Shown here in pieces: positions 1 to 9,182 of a stretch of DNA of 64,000 bases. A program made the translations under genes and the position numbers. How positions within the stretch are numbered: the first letter of the stretch is position 1; each line of letters begins with the position of its first letter. Source of the stretch: Flavobacteriaceae bacterium (GTDB lineage Bacteria > Bacteroidota > Bacteroidia > Flavobacteriales > Weeksellaceae); assembly GCA_012522185.1 (NCBI GenBank), contig JAAYKY010000012.1, positions 1 through 64,000 on the forward strand. The letters are read 5' to 3'. The notes beneath the pieces are model-generated. The model ran no database searches and was not told where the DNA came from. It saw only the letters and a program-made list of their open reading frames with translations.

Positions 1-36
1 AAGATGAGTGCTTAAACAAAGAGAATAGCTCATCTT
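1..36 (+). terminator. Possible terminator hairpin at window edge
   Basis: A perfect 8-bp inverted repeat (1-8 with 29-36) has a 20-base loop and is followed by a short T-rich stretch. It could end a plus-strand gene lying left of the window. The T-tract is weak and the loop is long, so this is tentative. Confidence 0.3.
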
Positions 37-94
37 TTGTGCAATGCTTGAATGTAATCCCTCTTTTATTCTAAATTAGAAGGTATAAAAAAAA

Positions 95-120
95 CCGTCC
101 CGATTTTGTAAACGAGACGG
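95..120 (-). terminator. Intrinsic terminator of the beta-helix lipoprotein gene
   Basis: Two 8-base arms (95-102 and 113-120) pair with one G-T wobble. Read on the minus strand, they are followed by a run of about eight T. It lies 30 bases past the stop of the minus-strand lipoprotein gene. Confidence 0.75.
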
Positions 121-150
121 CTTCTTTTTGTCTTAATTTCTTATAAAACT

Positions 151-1503
151 TTAAGGTAAAGTTTCAGGGTCAATTAAAATTTCATAGGCACCAAGTGTAG
201 GATTTGTAGAACGTGCTTGTCCTAAAATATCGGTAGGAATGATGTATGAATTGCTTCCTGCGTTTTGAGCCGGAGACTCTAAAAACAATCTCAAATCATT
301 TTTACCAAAACCTGAATTGACAAACAAAGGATCTTCGTTTAGGGTATTGGTTGCACCGTTTGGATTCTCACCTTTGATTAAATTAAAATCAAACTGAATA
401 TTTCCGGTCGTTCCTTCTTCGACTTGAACTGCATTCATGGCGCGTCCATAGAAAATCGAATTATAGAATCGGGCATTCAGTGGATTTCCTTCATTGCTAA
501 GGTAAAGACTCCAATTATAGCCGGCTCCCTGACCGATGTTGTGGTAATTTGCAAAAGTACAATGTCTGAAATCGTAAACCCCACCTTCAATCCCAACTGC
601 TGTGATATCGCTGTTGTTGATCACGAGATTGCTTCCAGTGATATTTGAGTTTTTCGCATAAAGACCAATGGATTCATTGTTCAGAATTTTTGTGTTGGAA
701 ATCTCCAAGTAGGAGTCTTCTACTTCAAGTCCGATATGACCTCCTTTGATGATTGCATAATCGATTTTGTTAAAGACCGTGTTATTGGGTGATTTCAATT
801 TGATTTTCCCCCACATATTGGGTAAGGAATCAGAGCGTTCGTCCATGCGGTCGGTTCGGAAAACTACATTTTCTTGGGCTGTGCCATTTATACTGACGCT
901 TCCATTTATGTTAAGTTCGGCGTTTTGATGGAAATAAACTTTGGTTCCTGGACCGATATTTACATTATCAGCACTCACTTTTCCAAAAATCACACGCGAA
1001 TATTCATTGTCCCAATTGATGTTTCCCAGCGAGTAGTCTTCCGTTTGATCTGTATTGTAAAATAAAGCTTTCTCTATGTAGGAAATCAATTTGATTTGTT
1101 GATGATGGGTCGTTGTTTCAAAATTAATTTCATCTTCATACAGCGGATTTACAGGAGCTTCTCCAGCTGCAATTTCCACAAAAATAAAAATACTGTCCTT
1201 CTTACGGATGGGGACATTCTCAAAATCATAACCGGGCATTCCATCTACATTTAATTTAAAAAGAGAAGCCTCTCCACGCGAAAGGAAAATTCTCGGAATC
1301 AATACATCATCGTTCTGATGGTTATGAACGGTAAGCTTAAAAGTCTGAGAATTAGTATGATTGAAAACAGTATCAAGATGTACCGTATCATTTGAAAAGC
1401 TAAGATTCTCAGTGGCCAAATCAAAGTCAAAATCATCACGACAAGAAGATATTCCGACAATTAAAGCCATCAGACCCGGTACGATCAGGTTGCGGATTTT
1501 CAT
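151..1503 (-). CDS. Lipoprotein with right-handed beta-helix repeats
   Basis: This 450-residue exported lipoprotein has an N-terminal hydrophobic stretch ending in a lipobox with Cys21, so it is probably anchored in the outer membrane. Residues about 35-140 look like a beta-sandwich-type domain. Residues about 160-430 carry irregular repeats rich in Asn, Gly, Ile and Val, as in right-handed parallel beta-helix proteins (phrases such as NISNTKI, GLYAKNS and GSNLVINNS). No catalytic residues of a pectate lyase can be picked out, so an enzymatic role is not supported. Proteins of this shape are common conserved hypothetical lipoproteins in Bacteroidota. The ATG start fits the promoter at 1527-1557, which leaves a leader of about 17 bases. 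The gene is monocistronic, with its own terminator. Confidence 0.8.
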   Translation of the reverse strand: MKIRNLIVPGLMALIVGISSCRDDFDFDLATENLSFSNDTVHLDTVFNHTNSQTFKLTVHNHQNDDVLIPRIFLSRGEASLFKLNVDGMPGYDFENVPIRKKDSIFIFVEIAAGEAPVNPLYEDEINFETTTHHQQIKLISYIEKALFYNTDQTEDYSLGNINWDNEYSRVIFGKVSADNVNIGPGTKVYFHQNAELNINGSVSINGTAQENVVFRTDRMDERSDSLPNMWGKIKLKSPNNTVFNKIDYAIIKGGHIGLEVEDSYLEISNTKILNNESIGLYAKNSNITGSNLVINNSDITAVGIEGGVYDFRHCTFANYHNIGQGAGYNWSLYLSNEGNPLNARFYNSIFYGRAMNAVQVEEGTTGNIQFDFNLIKGENPNGATNTLNEDPLFVNSGFGKNDLRLFLESPAQNAGSNSYIIPTDILGQARSTNPTLGAYEILIDPETLP

Positions 1504-1526
1504 ATAATTGTATATTAAATTGAAAA

Positions 1527-1557
1527 CAAAACTAAATAAATCTGAGCAATGTACAAA
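1527..1557 (-). promoter_or_regulatory. Bacteroidota-type promoter of the beta-helix lipoprotein
   Basis: On the minus strand, TTTG (1554-1557) is separated by 19 bases from TAGTTTTG (1527-1534). This is a full match to the -33/-7 consensus of Bacteroidota housekeeping promoters. Confidence 0.7.
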
Positions 1558-1652
1558 GCAGAACGAATAAACTACTTAATTTATTGAATTAAATAAAATT
1601 ATGACCTTTGAAAAATTAAATGAGAAATAATTTTTTATTTTAATAAAATTAC

Positions 1653-1736
1653 TATCTTTGCAAGCTCAAAATAAGAATTAGTTTAATGCAATGGATGCTG
1701 ACGGAAAGTTGAAATTGCCCAATAAAAATAAATCTC
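1653..1736 (+). promoter_or_regulatory. Promoter and about 70-base leader of rpmE2
   Basis: The -7 element TATCTTTG lies at 1653-1660, with no clear -33 box. Transcription would start near 1667, leaving an unusually long leader of about 70 bases. The leader holds two short upstream frames: an 8-codon one at 1686-1712 and a 30-codon one at 1691-1783 that overlaps the rpmE2 start in another frame. Either could be incidental. Confidence 0.5.
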
Positions 1737-1988
1737 ATGAAAAAAGGAATTCACCCAGAAAATTACCGCTTAGTAGTATTTAAGGATATGAGTAATGACG
1801 AAACTTTTATTACTCGTTCAGCTGCTGAAACAAGAGATACAATTGAAGTTGACGGTGTAGAGTATCCATTGGTGAAAATGGAGATTTCCAGTACATCTCA
1901 CCCTTTTTATACCGGTAAGGTAAAATTGGTTGACACGGCTGGGCGTATTGATAAGTTCAAGAACAAATACGCAAAATTCAAGAAATAA
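1737..1988 (+). CDS. rpmE2: 50S ribosomal protein L31, type B
   Basis: This 83-residue ribosomal protein bL31 belongs to the zinc-independent type. The N-terminus [10 protein letters not shown] and the segment [11 protein letters not shown] are characteristic of the family, and the protein contains no cysteine, unlike zinc-binding L31. L31 sits on the large subunit near the bridge to the small subunit. Type B copies can replace the zinc form when zinc is scarce in bacteria that have both; no second copy is in this window. The gene is single, with a long leader and a strong terminator shared with the convergent acyl-CoA ligase gene. Confidence 0.96.
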   Translation: MKKGIHPENYRLVVFKDMSNDETFITRSAAETRDTIEVDGVEYPLVKMEISSTSHPFYTGKVKLVDTAGRIDKFKNKYAKFKK

Positions 1989-2021
1989 GATTTTAATTTG
2001 TTCATAATTTAAAACAAAAAG

Positions 2022-2049
2022 TCCCGAAAGTTTGCTTTCGGGATTTTTT
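2022..2049 (+). terminator. Bidirectional terminator between rpmE2 and the acyl-CoA ligase gene
   Basis: A perfect 9-bp stem (2022-2030 with 2035-2043) closes on a TTTG loop. T-runs follow on the plus strand and, read in reverse, on the minus strand. It therefore probably ends both convergent genes. Confidence 0.85.
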
Positions 2050-2068
2050 ATGTAGAATAATTAGAGAA

Positions 2069-3856
2069 TTATTCGCCCGCATACCTTCCATACAGTTCCT
2101 TGTATAGTTCTTTGTATTTTTCCATAAGTACTCTTCGTTTTAGCTTCAGAGTAGGAGTGAGCTGACCGCCTTCGATTGACCATTCGTCAGGTGTTAAACG
2201 GAAAGTTTTGATTTGTTCCCAATGTCCTAAAGAGTGATTAAACAAATCGATTTCCTTTTGGATTAAATCAATCAACTCTTTGTGCTTTACCAATTCTTCA
2301 CGGGAAGGAGGCAAGGAAATATTTTGTTCTTTTGCCCAAGCGGCTACGTTTTCAAAACTTGGTTGGATCAATGCCGAAGGCATTTTTTCGCCTTCACCGA
2401 GTACCATTATTTGCTCGATGAATCGAGATTGTTTAAAATCGTTTTCAATGCTTTGAGGCGCAATATATTTACCTCCCGAAGTCTTGAAGATTTCCTTTTT
2501 GCGATCCGTAATTTTAAGGTTCCCATTGTGTAATTCCCCAATGTCCCCCGTTTTGAAATAGCCATCGTCTGTCATCACCTCTTTAGTCATTTCAGGATTA
2601 TTATAATACCCCATCATTACGTTAGGCCCCTTGATTAAAATTTCTCCATCAGGAGCAATTTTCACTTCGACACCGTCAATTGGTTTTCCAACCATTCCAA
2701 TTCCAAATCCATCTTTGGACATGGAGTTTACTGTACAAACAGGCGAAGTTTCAGTTAGTCCATAGCCTTCCAAAATTGGAATTCCAGCTCCCCAAAACAT
2801 ACGGTTCAATCTCGGGGAGAGAGCTGCACTTCCTGAAACCATGCAAGTCATATTTCCGCCTACACCTTCTCGCCATTTTTTGAAAACAAGTGTATCGGCG
2901 ATTTTGTGTTTGATTTTCCAGCTTAGACTTTGTTGCCCAAAAGGTTCATAGTTCTCAACGAGCCCTATGGCCCACATGAATATTTTTGTTTTAATTCCAC
3001 CTGCAGAAGCTCCTTTATCATAAATTTTCGCATAAACTTTTTCAACCAGCCGAGGTACAACTGTCATGACATCCGGTTTGACTTCTTTCAGGTTCTCACC
3101 AATGCTTTCCATGTTTTCTGCATAGTAAATCCCGATACCGTTGTAGGTATATAGATAAATCAACATCCGTTCAAAAATATGACAGAGCGGGAGAAAACTA
3201 AGCGCTTTGGGTTTTTCGGACGGGAATTTAGGTACCCGGGGATTGCTCCCGATAACATTTGAGAGAATGTTATGATGGCTGAGCATAACGCCTTTGGGTC
3301 TTCCCGTTGTACCCGAAGTATAAATAATGGTAACTAAGTCTTCAGGCTTTACCTGTGCTTTTACAGCTTCTACTTCATGTTGATTCTCAGCATCGGATCC
3401 CAAGTCAAATATTTCATTGAGATTCGGCGCACCTTCCACATGGTCAAATGTATAAACACTCACCAAAGAAGGAACTTCAGCTTTGATTGAACTGATTTTT
3501 TCAAATAGATCTGAATCCGAAACAAAAGCAAATTTCACTTCAGAATCATTGAAAATATAAGCATAATCCCGTGGAGAAATAGTTGGATAAACCGGAACGC
3601 TGATGCATCCGATTTGCTGCAAACCGATGTCGAGTAGGTTCCATTCGGTTCGGTTGGTGGTCGAAGCGATGGCAATTTTATCGCCATGTTTTACGCCGAG
3701 TTTTAAAAATCCTCTGCTGATGGCATTGGCCTTGTTGACGTATTCATTGGTGGAAATCGTCTGCCACTCGCCATTTTTCTTCATCGCGATACTATCGTTG
3801 CGAGGGGAGTTCCGAAGCTGATGCTCCAGAAAGTCAAAGAGTCTTGTTATTTTCAT
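2069..3856 (-). CDS. AMP-dependent long-chain acyl-CoA ligase
   Basis: This 595-residue member of the ANL adenylating family (FadD-like) activates a fatty acid with ATP to acyl-AMP and then to acyl-CoA. The P-loop-like motif YTSGTTGRPKG is at about 179-189, EGYGLTETSP at 363-372, the hinge-proximal KTGDIG at 435-440 and DRKKEIFKTSGG at 451-462. Length and motif order match bacterial long-chain acyl-CoA synthetases of about 600 residues. No membrane segment or signal peptide is evident, so the enzyme is cytoplasmic or peripheral. A near-consensus -7 box (TAAATTTA, 3876-3883) lies just upstream of the ATG. The small acidic gene 51 bases upstream may be co-transcribed. The substrate chain length cannot be told from sequence. 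Confidence 0.93.
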   Translation of the reverse strand: MKITRLFDFLEHQLRNSPRNDSIAMKKNGEWQTISTNEYVNKANAISRGFLKLGVKHGDKIAIASTTNRTEWNLLDIGLQQIGCISVPVYPTISPRDYAYIFNDSEVKFAFVSDSDLFEKISSIKAEVPSLVSVYTFDHVEGAPNLNEIFDLGSDAENQHEVEAVKAQVKPEDLVTIIYTSGTTGRPKGVMLSHHNILSNVIGSNPRVPKFPSEKPKALSFLPLCHIFERMLIYLYTYNGIGIYYAENMESIGENLKEVKPDVMTVVPRLVEKVYAKIYDKGASAGGIKTKIFMWAIGLVENYEPFGQQSLSWKIKHKIADTLVFKKWREGVGGNMTCMVSGSAALSPRLNRMFWGAGIPILEGYGLTETSPVCTVNSMSKDGFGIGMVGKPIDGVEVKIAPDGEILIKGPNVMMGYYNNPEMTKEVMTDDGYFKTGDIGELHNGNLKITDRKKEIFKTSGGKYIAPQSIENDFKQSRFIEQIMVLGEGEKMPSALIQPSFENVAAWAKEQNISLPPSREELVKHKELIDLIQKEIDLFNHSLGHWEQIKTFRLTPDEWSIEGGQLTPTLKLKRRVLMEKYKELYKELYGRYAGE

Positions 3857-3907
3857 GTTTGGTTAAAATCTTTTCTAAATTTAATAAAAAATAATTCGTA
3901 TTTCAAA

Positions 3908-4141
3908 TTATTCTTCATCTTCATACGAATTCATTTCATGGTCAAAAAAATCAAATGCTTTTTCCATGAGTTCAGCAATTTCGGTTTCCAAATCCACATC
4001 GGGCTCTTCTTCGAGTTCATCAAACCATTCGATTTCTTCTGTTTCTACATCGAGTAAGAACCTTGGGAAATCGGTGTGAAGTATGTAAATTTTCTCAGGA
4101 TAATCTGAATTATCAGCTATCAGAAACTTGGGTGTTTCCAT
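3908..4141 (-). CDS. Small acidic conserved protein
   Basis: This 77-residue protein is rich in Glu and Asp (clusters such as DELEEEPDVDLE) and has no signal peptide or membrane segment. I do not recognise a named family. Similar small acidic proteins occur as conserved hypotheticals in Flavobacteriia. Its start overlaps the 3' end of the MATE exporter gene by 29 bases on the same strand, which suggests translational coupling. The reading frame is coherent and ends 51 bases before the acyl-CoA ligase start. The function is unknown. Confidence 0.7.
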   Translation of the reverse strand: METPKFLIADNSDYPEKIYILHTDFPRFLLDVETEEIEWFDELEEEPDVDLETEIAELMEKAFDFFDHEMNSYEDEE

Positions 4142-5534
4142 CTATTAATTTTTTAGTTTGTTTATGATATCGTAAAAGTAACAAAATTGAAGCAATCGTC
4201 AAACCTACCAGCAAACCAATCCAAACTCCATAGGACCTTAACCCAAAATAAATAGCAAGTAGAATTCCGAGTGGGATGGCAATGACCCAATAAGCCACAA
4301 AAGTTATCATGGAAGGAATCCGGACATCTTGCATACCTCTTAAAGCACCCAGCGAAACCAATTGAACTCCATCTGAAAGCTGAAACAAGGCTGCGATGAT
4401 CAAAAGTTGCGAGGCTAGATGAATCACCGCTTGATTGTCGAGGTAGAGCGCAGGCAAAGTATGTCGGAGCGCGACCATAGCAATCCCGCAAATAAACATA
4501 AATCCTATCACCATAAAAATAGTGGACCAGCCGGCATCCCGAAGGAGTTTGTAATTCTTCAGTCCCAACTGATATCCTACACGCACCGTAGCAGCTACGC
4601 TGAGTCCCATGCACATCATGAAGGTCGTCGAAGCAAGGCTGATGGCAATCTGATGAGCAGCTAAATGGGTTTTTGCCAATTCTTGTTCCGCAGGATCCAA
4701 AGACAATGCATACCCACAAATAAAGGCTGCACCACTAAATGCACTCACCTCAAAGAAAGAAGTCAGCGCTGTTGGGATTCCCATTTTCATGATGCTTTTA
4801 AAAATGGATTTCTCGAAAATTCTAAATCGAACCGCTTTCAGGTATTCCTTCGTCTTTTTGAAATTCCATAGTGTGATAACCAGCACAATTAACATACTGA
4901 TTCTAGCACAAAAAGTTCCCCAACCGGCACCTTCTACTTCCAGTCTTGGAAATCCCCAATAGCCGTAAATCCAACCATAGTTCAATAAAATATTGACAAT
5001 GTTACCGGCTATCGTCGCAACTGTTACCGGAATGGTGAGTGAAAGTCCTTCCGAAAATTGACGAAAAGTCTGAAAAACCATAATCGGTAGCATGGACCAA
5101 GCCATAATGGATAAGAAAGGAAGAGCAGCGTCAATTACATCCTTGGGTTGTCCGAGATGATAGAGTACGGGTTTGGAAAAATTCAAGACCAATAAAAGGA
5201 TTAGCGCCAAAGCTAAATTTAGAACCAAACCATGCGAAAATATTTTACCGGCGCCTTCTTTATCCTTTTTGGCATCCGCAGAAGCAACCAAAGGAGAAAT
5301 CGCAAAGCTGAACCCAAAAGCAACGACCAAAGCAGTGATAAAAACGGCATTTCCTAAAGAGACAGCTCCCAGAGCGGTTTTCCCCAATTGATCATCGACT
5401 ATGTAATCAAACCTTCCACCTAGACCACCTACCATGAAGTTGTCCACCAAATTAACCATGATTTGCCCCGCCTGTGTAATCATCACAGGAACAGCCAATT
5501 TTAAATTCCGCTTTAAATGTTCACGGTATCTCAC
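4113..5534 (-). CDS. MATE-family multidrug/cation antiporter
   Basis: This 473-residue inner-membrane exporter of the MATE (NorM/DinF-like) family has about 12 hydrophobic segments in two halves. It starts with the typical cytoplasmic basic stretch and first helix (LAVPVMITQAGQIMVNLVDNFMVG). Such proteins export cationic or aromatic compounds against a Na+ or H+ gradient. The start codon is GTG. A perfect -7 element (5539-5546) ends only four bases before it, so the mRNA may be leaderless. The 3' end overlaps the small acidic gene. The substrate is unknown. Confidence 0.93.
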   Translation of the reverse strand: MRYREHLKRNLKLAVPVMITQAGQIMVNLVDNFMVGGLGGRFDYIVDDQLGKTALGAVSLGNAVFITALVVAFGFSFAISPLVASADAKKDKEGAGKIFSHGLVLNLALALILLLVLNFSKPVLYHLGQPKDVIDAALPFLSIMAWSMLPIMVFQTFRQFSEGLSLTIPVTVATIAGNIVNILLNYGWIYGYWGFPRLEVEGAGWGTFCARISMLIVLVITLWNFKKTKEYLKAVRFRIFEKSIFKSIMKMGIPTALTSFFEVSAFSGAAFICGYALSLDPAEQELAKTHLAAHQIAISLASTTFMMCMGLSVAATVRVGYQLGLKNYKLLRDAGWSTIFMVIGFMFICGIAMVALRHTLPALYLDNQAVIHLASQLLIIAALFQLSDGVQLVSLGALRGMQDVRIPSMITFVAYWVIAIPLGILLAIYFGLRSYGVWIGLLVGLTIASILLLLRYHKQTKKLIDGNTQVSDS

Positions 5535-5538
5535 AAGC

Positions 5539-5546
5539 CAAAGTTA
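5539..5546 (-). promoter_or_regulatory. -7 element of the MATE gene (near-leaderless)
   Basis: TAACTTTG on the minus strand is followed by only four bases before the GTG start codon. Confidence 0.5.
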
Positions 5547-5554
5547 TTTTAAAC

Positions 5555-5588
5555 ACAAAAAAATCCTTCATAATTGAAGGATTTTTTA
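5555..5588 (-). terminator. Terminator of the DUF1573 gene
   Basis: A perfect 10-bp stem (5561-5570 with 5575-5584) has a 4-base loop and is flanked by A and T runs on both sides. It ends the minus-strand DUF1573 gene and lies between that gene and the MATE promoter. Confidence 0.85.
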
Positions 5589-5609
5589 ATTCCTGTTATT
5601 TGTAAACAA

Positions 5610-5984
5610 TTATTTTTCCTTTACAACTCCTTTGATTCGGAAAATCTTACGACCCTCTTTTACTGCATTGGAAGTAAGAGTAACCGTTTTATTAAATGCA
5701 CCTGCTTTATTCGTAGTTGTATATTCAACGGTCATCGGAGCAGATTGTCCTGGAGCGATTGGATCTTTCGGCCATTTTGGCACAGTACATCCACAAGAAG
5801 CTCTCGCATCAGAAATAATAAGAGGTTTATCTCCCGTGTTTTTAATCTGAACGGTTGTAACGGCCTTTCCACCGTATTCAATGCTTCCTAAATCAACATT
5901 TGACTCGCTTATTTCGATTTCCTGTGCGTTTAGTAAAGCTAAACCACCCACAAAAAAAAGTCCTGTTAATAATAGTTTCTTCAT
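5610..5984 (-). CDS. Secreted DUF1573 domain protein
   Basis: This 124-residue exported protein has a signal peptide ending LLNAQ (about residue 21) followed by one immunoglobulin-like DUF1573 domain. The family hallmark is present: an FDLGSIEYGG-type strand start, GDKPLIISDARASCGCT with its CGC motif, and a PIAPGQ turn. The family is abundant in Bacteroidota and its members are thought to be periplasmic or surface proteins; no biochemical role is established. A promoter (TAAATTTG at 6007-6014) lies about 22 bases upstream of the ATG. The gene is monocistronic and divergent from valS. Confidence 0.9.
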   Translation of the reverse strand: MKKLLLTGLFFVGGLALLNAQEIEISESNVDLGSIEYGGKAVTTVQIKNTGDKPLIISDARASCGCTVPKWPKDPIAPGQSAPMTVEYTTTNKAGAFNKTVTLTSNAVKEGRKIFRIKGVVKEK

Positions 5985-6006
5985 TTGAATTATTTTTTTA
6001 CGATAA

Positions 6007-6014
6007 CAAATTTA
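6007..6014 (-). promoter_or_regulatory. -7 element of the DUF1573 gene
   Basis: TAAATTTG on the minus strand lies about 22 bases before the ATG. No good -33 box is seen. Confidence 0.5.
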
Positions 6015-6047
6015 GAAATTAAATTTAAATATGAATCTTACTAGTCT

Positions 6048-6055
6048 TACATTTG
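6048..6055 (+). promoter_or_regulatory. -7 element of valS
   Basis: TACATTTG lies 41 bases before the valS ATG, giving a predicted leader of about 35 bases. The -33 region is not recognisable. Confidence 0.5.
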
Positions 6056-6096
6056 CAATTCATTAACAATTAAATTACCAATTAGATTTAGACGAA

Positions 6097-8715
6097 ATGG
6101 AATTACAAACAAAATACAATCCCCAGATTGTTGAGAAGAAATGGTACGATTACTGGATGGAAAACGAATACTTCTTTTCCAAACCCGACGAACGTAAAGC
6201 TTATACCATCGTAATTCCACCTCCAAACGTCACAGGGGTCCTTCATATGGGCCATATGTTGAACAATACGATTCAAGATGTTTTAATCCGTCGTGCCCGA
6301 ATGAAAGGTTACAATGCTTGCTGGGTACCCGGAACCGATCATGCTTCCATAGCAACCGAAGCAAAAGTAGTGGCTAAACTCAAAGAAGAAGGAATTTCAA
6401 AGTTTGAAATCGGAAGAGAGAAATTTCTCGAACACGCATGGGAATGGACGCATAAACACGGAGGAATCATTTTGGAGCAATTGAAAACTTTGGGTTGTTC
6501 ATGTGATTGGAACCGAACCAAATTTACAATGGACGAGGATTTATCCGAATCAGTAACCAAAGTATTTGTGGATTTGTACAACAAAGGATTGATTTATCGT
6601 GGCTACCGCATGGTGAACTGGGATCCGGAAGCCAAAACCAATATTTCAGATGAAGAAGTTGTTTACCAAGAAAAACAAGGGAAATTATATTTCCTTCGAT
6701 ACCTAATCGAAGGAACGGATGAATACATCGTCGTAGCAACAACACGCCCCGAAACCATTTTTGGAGATACAGCTGTTTGCATCAATCCCAATGATGAGCG
6801 TTATTCATTTCTGAAAGGAAAAAGAGTAATAGTTCCGATTGCAAACCGTGTAATTCCAATTATAGAAGATGAATATGTGGATATGGAATTTGGAACGGGT
6901 TGTCTGAAAGTAACACCGGCTCACGATGTGAATGATTATGAGTTAGGGAAAAAACACGAGCTGGAAATCATAGACGCCATCAATGAGGATGCTACTTTGA
7001 ACCATCATGCCTTGCACTATGCAGATAAAGACCGATTTAAAGTGCGTAAAGAAATTGAATCGGAACTTGAATCAAAAGGATTACTTGAAAAAGTTGAAAA
7101 TTACACAAACAAAGTTGGGACTTCCGAAAGAACTGGAGCGGTAATCGAACCCAAACTATCGGTTCAATGGTTCCTGAAAATGAAAGATTTGGCACAACCG
7201 GCTTTGGAAAATGTGATGAATGACACCATTCAGTTTCATCCTTCCAAATTTAAAAATACCTACAAACATTGGATGGAAAACGTCCATGATTGGAATATTT
7301 CTCGACAATTATGGTGGGGACATCAGATTCCGGCCTTTTATTATGGCGAAGGTCAGGATGATTTTGTAGTAGCTCTGAATAAGCAAGAAGCAATTCAAAT
7401 CATCCAAAGAGAAAGAAATCTGGTGCTGACCGAAGAGGATTTGCGTCAGGATGAGGACGCCCTCGATACCTGGTTTTCTTCTTGGTTGTGGCCGATTTCG
7501 GTTTTCAATGGAATTAATGATCCTGAAAACGAAGAAATCAACTACTATTATCCAACTCAGGATTTGGTAACCGCACCCGAAATTATGTTTTTCTGGGTAG
7601 CTCGAATGATCATCGCAGGCTATGAATACCGAAATGAATATCCATTTAAAAATGTGTATTTCACAGGAATTGTTCGAGACAAACAAGGACGAAAAATGTC
7701 GAAATCTTTAGGGAATTCGCCCGACCCGATTGAGCTTATGAAACAATACGGAGCCGATGGGGTTAGGGTAGGGATGCTACTTTCTTCTCCAGCCGGAAAC
7801 GATTTGCCCTTTGATGAGGAATTATGCGTTCAAGGAAGAAATTTCGCCAATAAAATCTGGAATGCTTTCCGCTTGATCAAAGGATGGGAAGTAGATGAAA
7901 GCTTGGAAACGCCGCAAGAAAATCATTTTGCAGCCGAATGGTTTTATTCGAAATTTAATTCGGAACTAAAAGACATCGAAGCCAATTACGAGAAATACAG
8001 AATTTCCGATGTTTTAATGGCAGTTTATAAATTGATATGGGACGATTTCTGTTCCTGGTATTTGGAAGCTGTAAAACCCGAATTCGGAAAGCCAATCGAT
8101 CGTAAAACTTATGATTCAACCCTTGAGTATTTAGAGAATTGCCTGAAAGTTCTTCATCCTTTCATGCCGTTTTTGACCGAGGAAATCTGGCAGTTGATGG
8201 GGGAAAGAACTACGGAAGAAGCCCTGATTATTTCTGAATATCCTCAAGTGGAGAACTTCTGGGAAGGTGTATTGAGCCAGTTTGAGGTTACCTCTGAAGT
8301 AGTTTCGGGTGTGAGATCCATTCGAAATGAAAAAGGAATTTCACCCAAAGAAAAACTGGAATTATTTGCTGCTGAATCTTCAAAAGAAGCATTGAACATT
8401 GAATTGATTCAGAAACTTGGAAATGTCGAAGTTCAGTTTGCAGAGCAATTCCCAGAAAAAGGATTTAGATTTCGAGTTGGAACCTATGAGTTCTCGGTTC
8501 CGGTAACGGAAAACATCGATATGGAAGCCGAAAAGGAAAAACTGGAAAAAGAGAAAGAATATCTTTATGGATTCCTAAATTCGGTTCGTAAGAAATTAAC
8601 CAATGAAAAATTCGTTAGCGGAGCACCTGAAGCAGTGGTCAATGCCGAAAAGAAAAAAGAAGCCGATGCGTTGGAAAAAATTGCGCAAATCGAAGAGCAG
8701 TTAAAAAACTTTTAA
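6097..8715 (+). CDS. valS: Valyl-tRNA synthetase
   Basis: This 872-residue class Ia aminoacyl-tRNA synthetase charges tRNA-Val with valine in the cytoplasm. It shows the HIGH-type motif HMGH (50-53) after PPPNVTG, and the KMSKS motif (533-537) followed by LGNSPDP. The valine-specific editing domain lies in between ([13 protein letters not shown]), with the WFSSWLWP segment before KMSKS. The C-terminal 65 residues form the basic coiled coil that binds tRNA ([15 protein letters not shown]), typical of ValRS. Length and domain order are normal. The gene is single, with its own promoter and terminator. Confidence 0.98.
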   Translation: MELQTKYNPQIVEKKWYDYWMENEYFFSKPDERKAYTIVIPPPNVTGVLHMGHMLNNTIQDVLIRRARMKGYNACWVPGTDHASIATEAKVVAKLKEEGISKFEIGREKFLEHAWEWTHKHGGIILEQLKTLGCSCDWNRTKFTMDEDLSESVTKVFVDLYNKGLIYRGYRMVNWDPEAKTNISDEEVVYQEKQGKLYFLRYLIEGTDEYIVVATTRPETIFGDTAVCINPNDERYSFLKGKRVIVPIANRVIPIIEDEYVDMEFGTGCLKVTPAHDVNDYELGKKHELEIIDAINEDATLNHHALHYADKDRFKVRKEIESELESKGLLEKVENYTNKVGTSERTGAVIEPKLSVQWFLKMKDLAQPALENVMNDTIQFHPSKFKNTYKHWMENVHDWNISRQLWWGHQIPAFYYGEGQDDFVVALNKQEAIQIIQRERNLVLTEEDLRQDEDALDTWFSSWLWPISVFNGINDPENEEINYYYPTQDLVTAPEIMFFWVARMIIAGYEYRNEYPFKNVYFTGIVRDKQGRKMSKSLGNSPDPIELMKQYGADGVRVGMLLSSPAGNDLPFDEELCVQGRNFANKIWNAFRLIKGWEVDESLETPQENHFAAEWFYSKFNSELKDIEANYEKYRISDVLMAVYKLIWDDFCSWYLEAVKPEFGKPIDRKTYDSTLEYLENCLKVLHPFMPFLTEEIWQLMGERTTEEALIISEYPQVENFWEGVLSQFEVTSEVVSGVRSIRNEKGISPKEKLELFAAESSKEALNIELIQKLGNVEVQFAEQFPEKGFRFRVGTYEFSVPVTENIDMEAEKEKLEKEKEYLYGFLNSVRKKLTNEKFVSGAPEAVVNAEKKKEADALEKIAQIEEQLKNF

Positions 8716-8741
8716 ATCAATTTAAATTAAAACAATATTAT

Positions 8742-8780
8742 AACCTCACTCGCTTTTAGAACTTGTGAGGTTTTTTTTAA
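8742..8780 (+). terminator. Terminator of valS
   Basis: An 8-bp stem (8742-8749 with 8765-8772) is followed by a run of eight T, 26 bases past the valS stop. Confidence 0.85.
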
Positions 8781-8815
8781 AATTTTCTGAATGACTTATC
8801 TTTAAATTAAAAATC

Positions 8816-9076
8816 ATGCTTTCTGAAAAACAAATGGAATTAATCCAAATAATTGAATCCAATACAGGGCTTCAATTTCGTGAAAATCCAACTGAAGGAA
8901 ATCTTTGTTTTGCTCAGAATAATTTAGAATTACAAGATGAATATAAGTTAGAATTTAATTTAGCTGATTTAAATCATTATTTTAAATCCTTTTCTGAAAC
9001 TGAGATTTCACTACCCAAGGACTCTACAACCTTTTGGAAATTAGTTAAAAAGGGGAGGGGACTTAAAAAAAAATAA
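8816..9076 (+). CDS. Small protein of unknown function
   Basis: This 86-residue protein is hydrophilic with a basic tail (KKGRGLKKK) and no signal peptide or membrane segment. I do not recognise a family. The ATG is preceded by a near-consensus -7 box (TATCTTTA, 8797-8804), which favours a real gene. It sits between the valS terminator and the Mrp operon and could form a short leader gene of that operon. The function is unknown. Confidence 0.55.
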   Translation: MLSEKQMELIQIIESNTGLQFRENPTEGNLCFAQNNLELQDEYKLEFNLADLNHYFKSFSETEISLPKDSTTFWKLVKKGRGLKKK

Positions 9077-9182
9077 AAACAAACCCTTTTAAATTCAAAT
9101 AATTTCTATGATTTTACTATTTTGGGGGGCTTAAAATTTGTTCAATTTTCGTACTTTTACGAACCCTGAAACAAAAACCTCT

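Noticed and set aside
4162-4719. 185-residue frame on the minus strand within the MATE gene
   Set aside because: It is an out-of-frame shadow of the exporter, rich in Cys and Arg with no coherent domain.
7309-7686. 125-residue frame antisense to valS
   Set aside because: It is antisense shadow of a highly conserved gene with no family resemblance.
9138-9182. TTG start of MnhA adding 15 residues
   Set aside because: The extension is polar and not typical of the family, and a -7-like box lies within it. The ATG at 9183 begins directly with a membrane helix.
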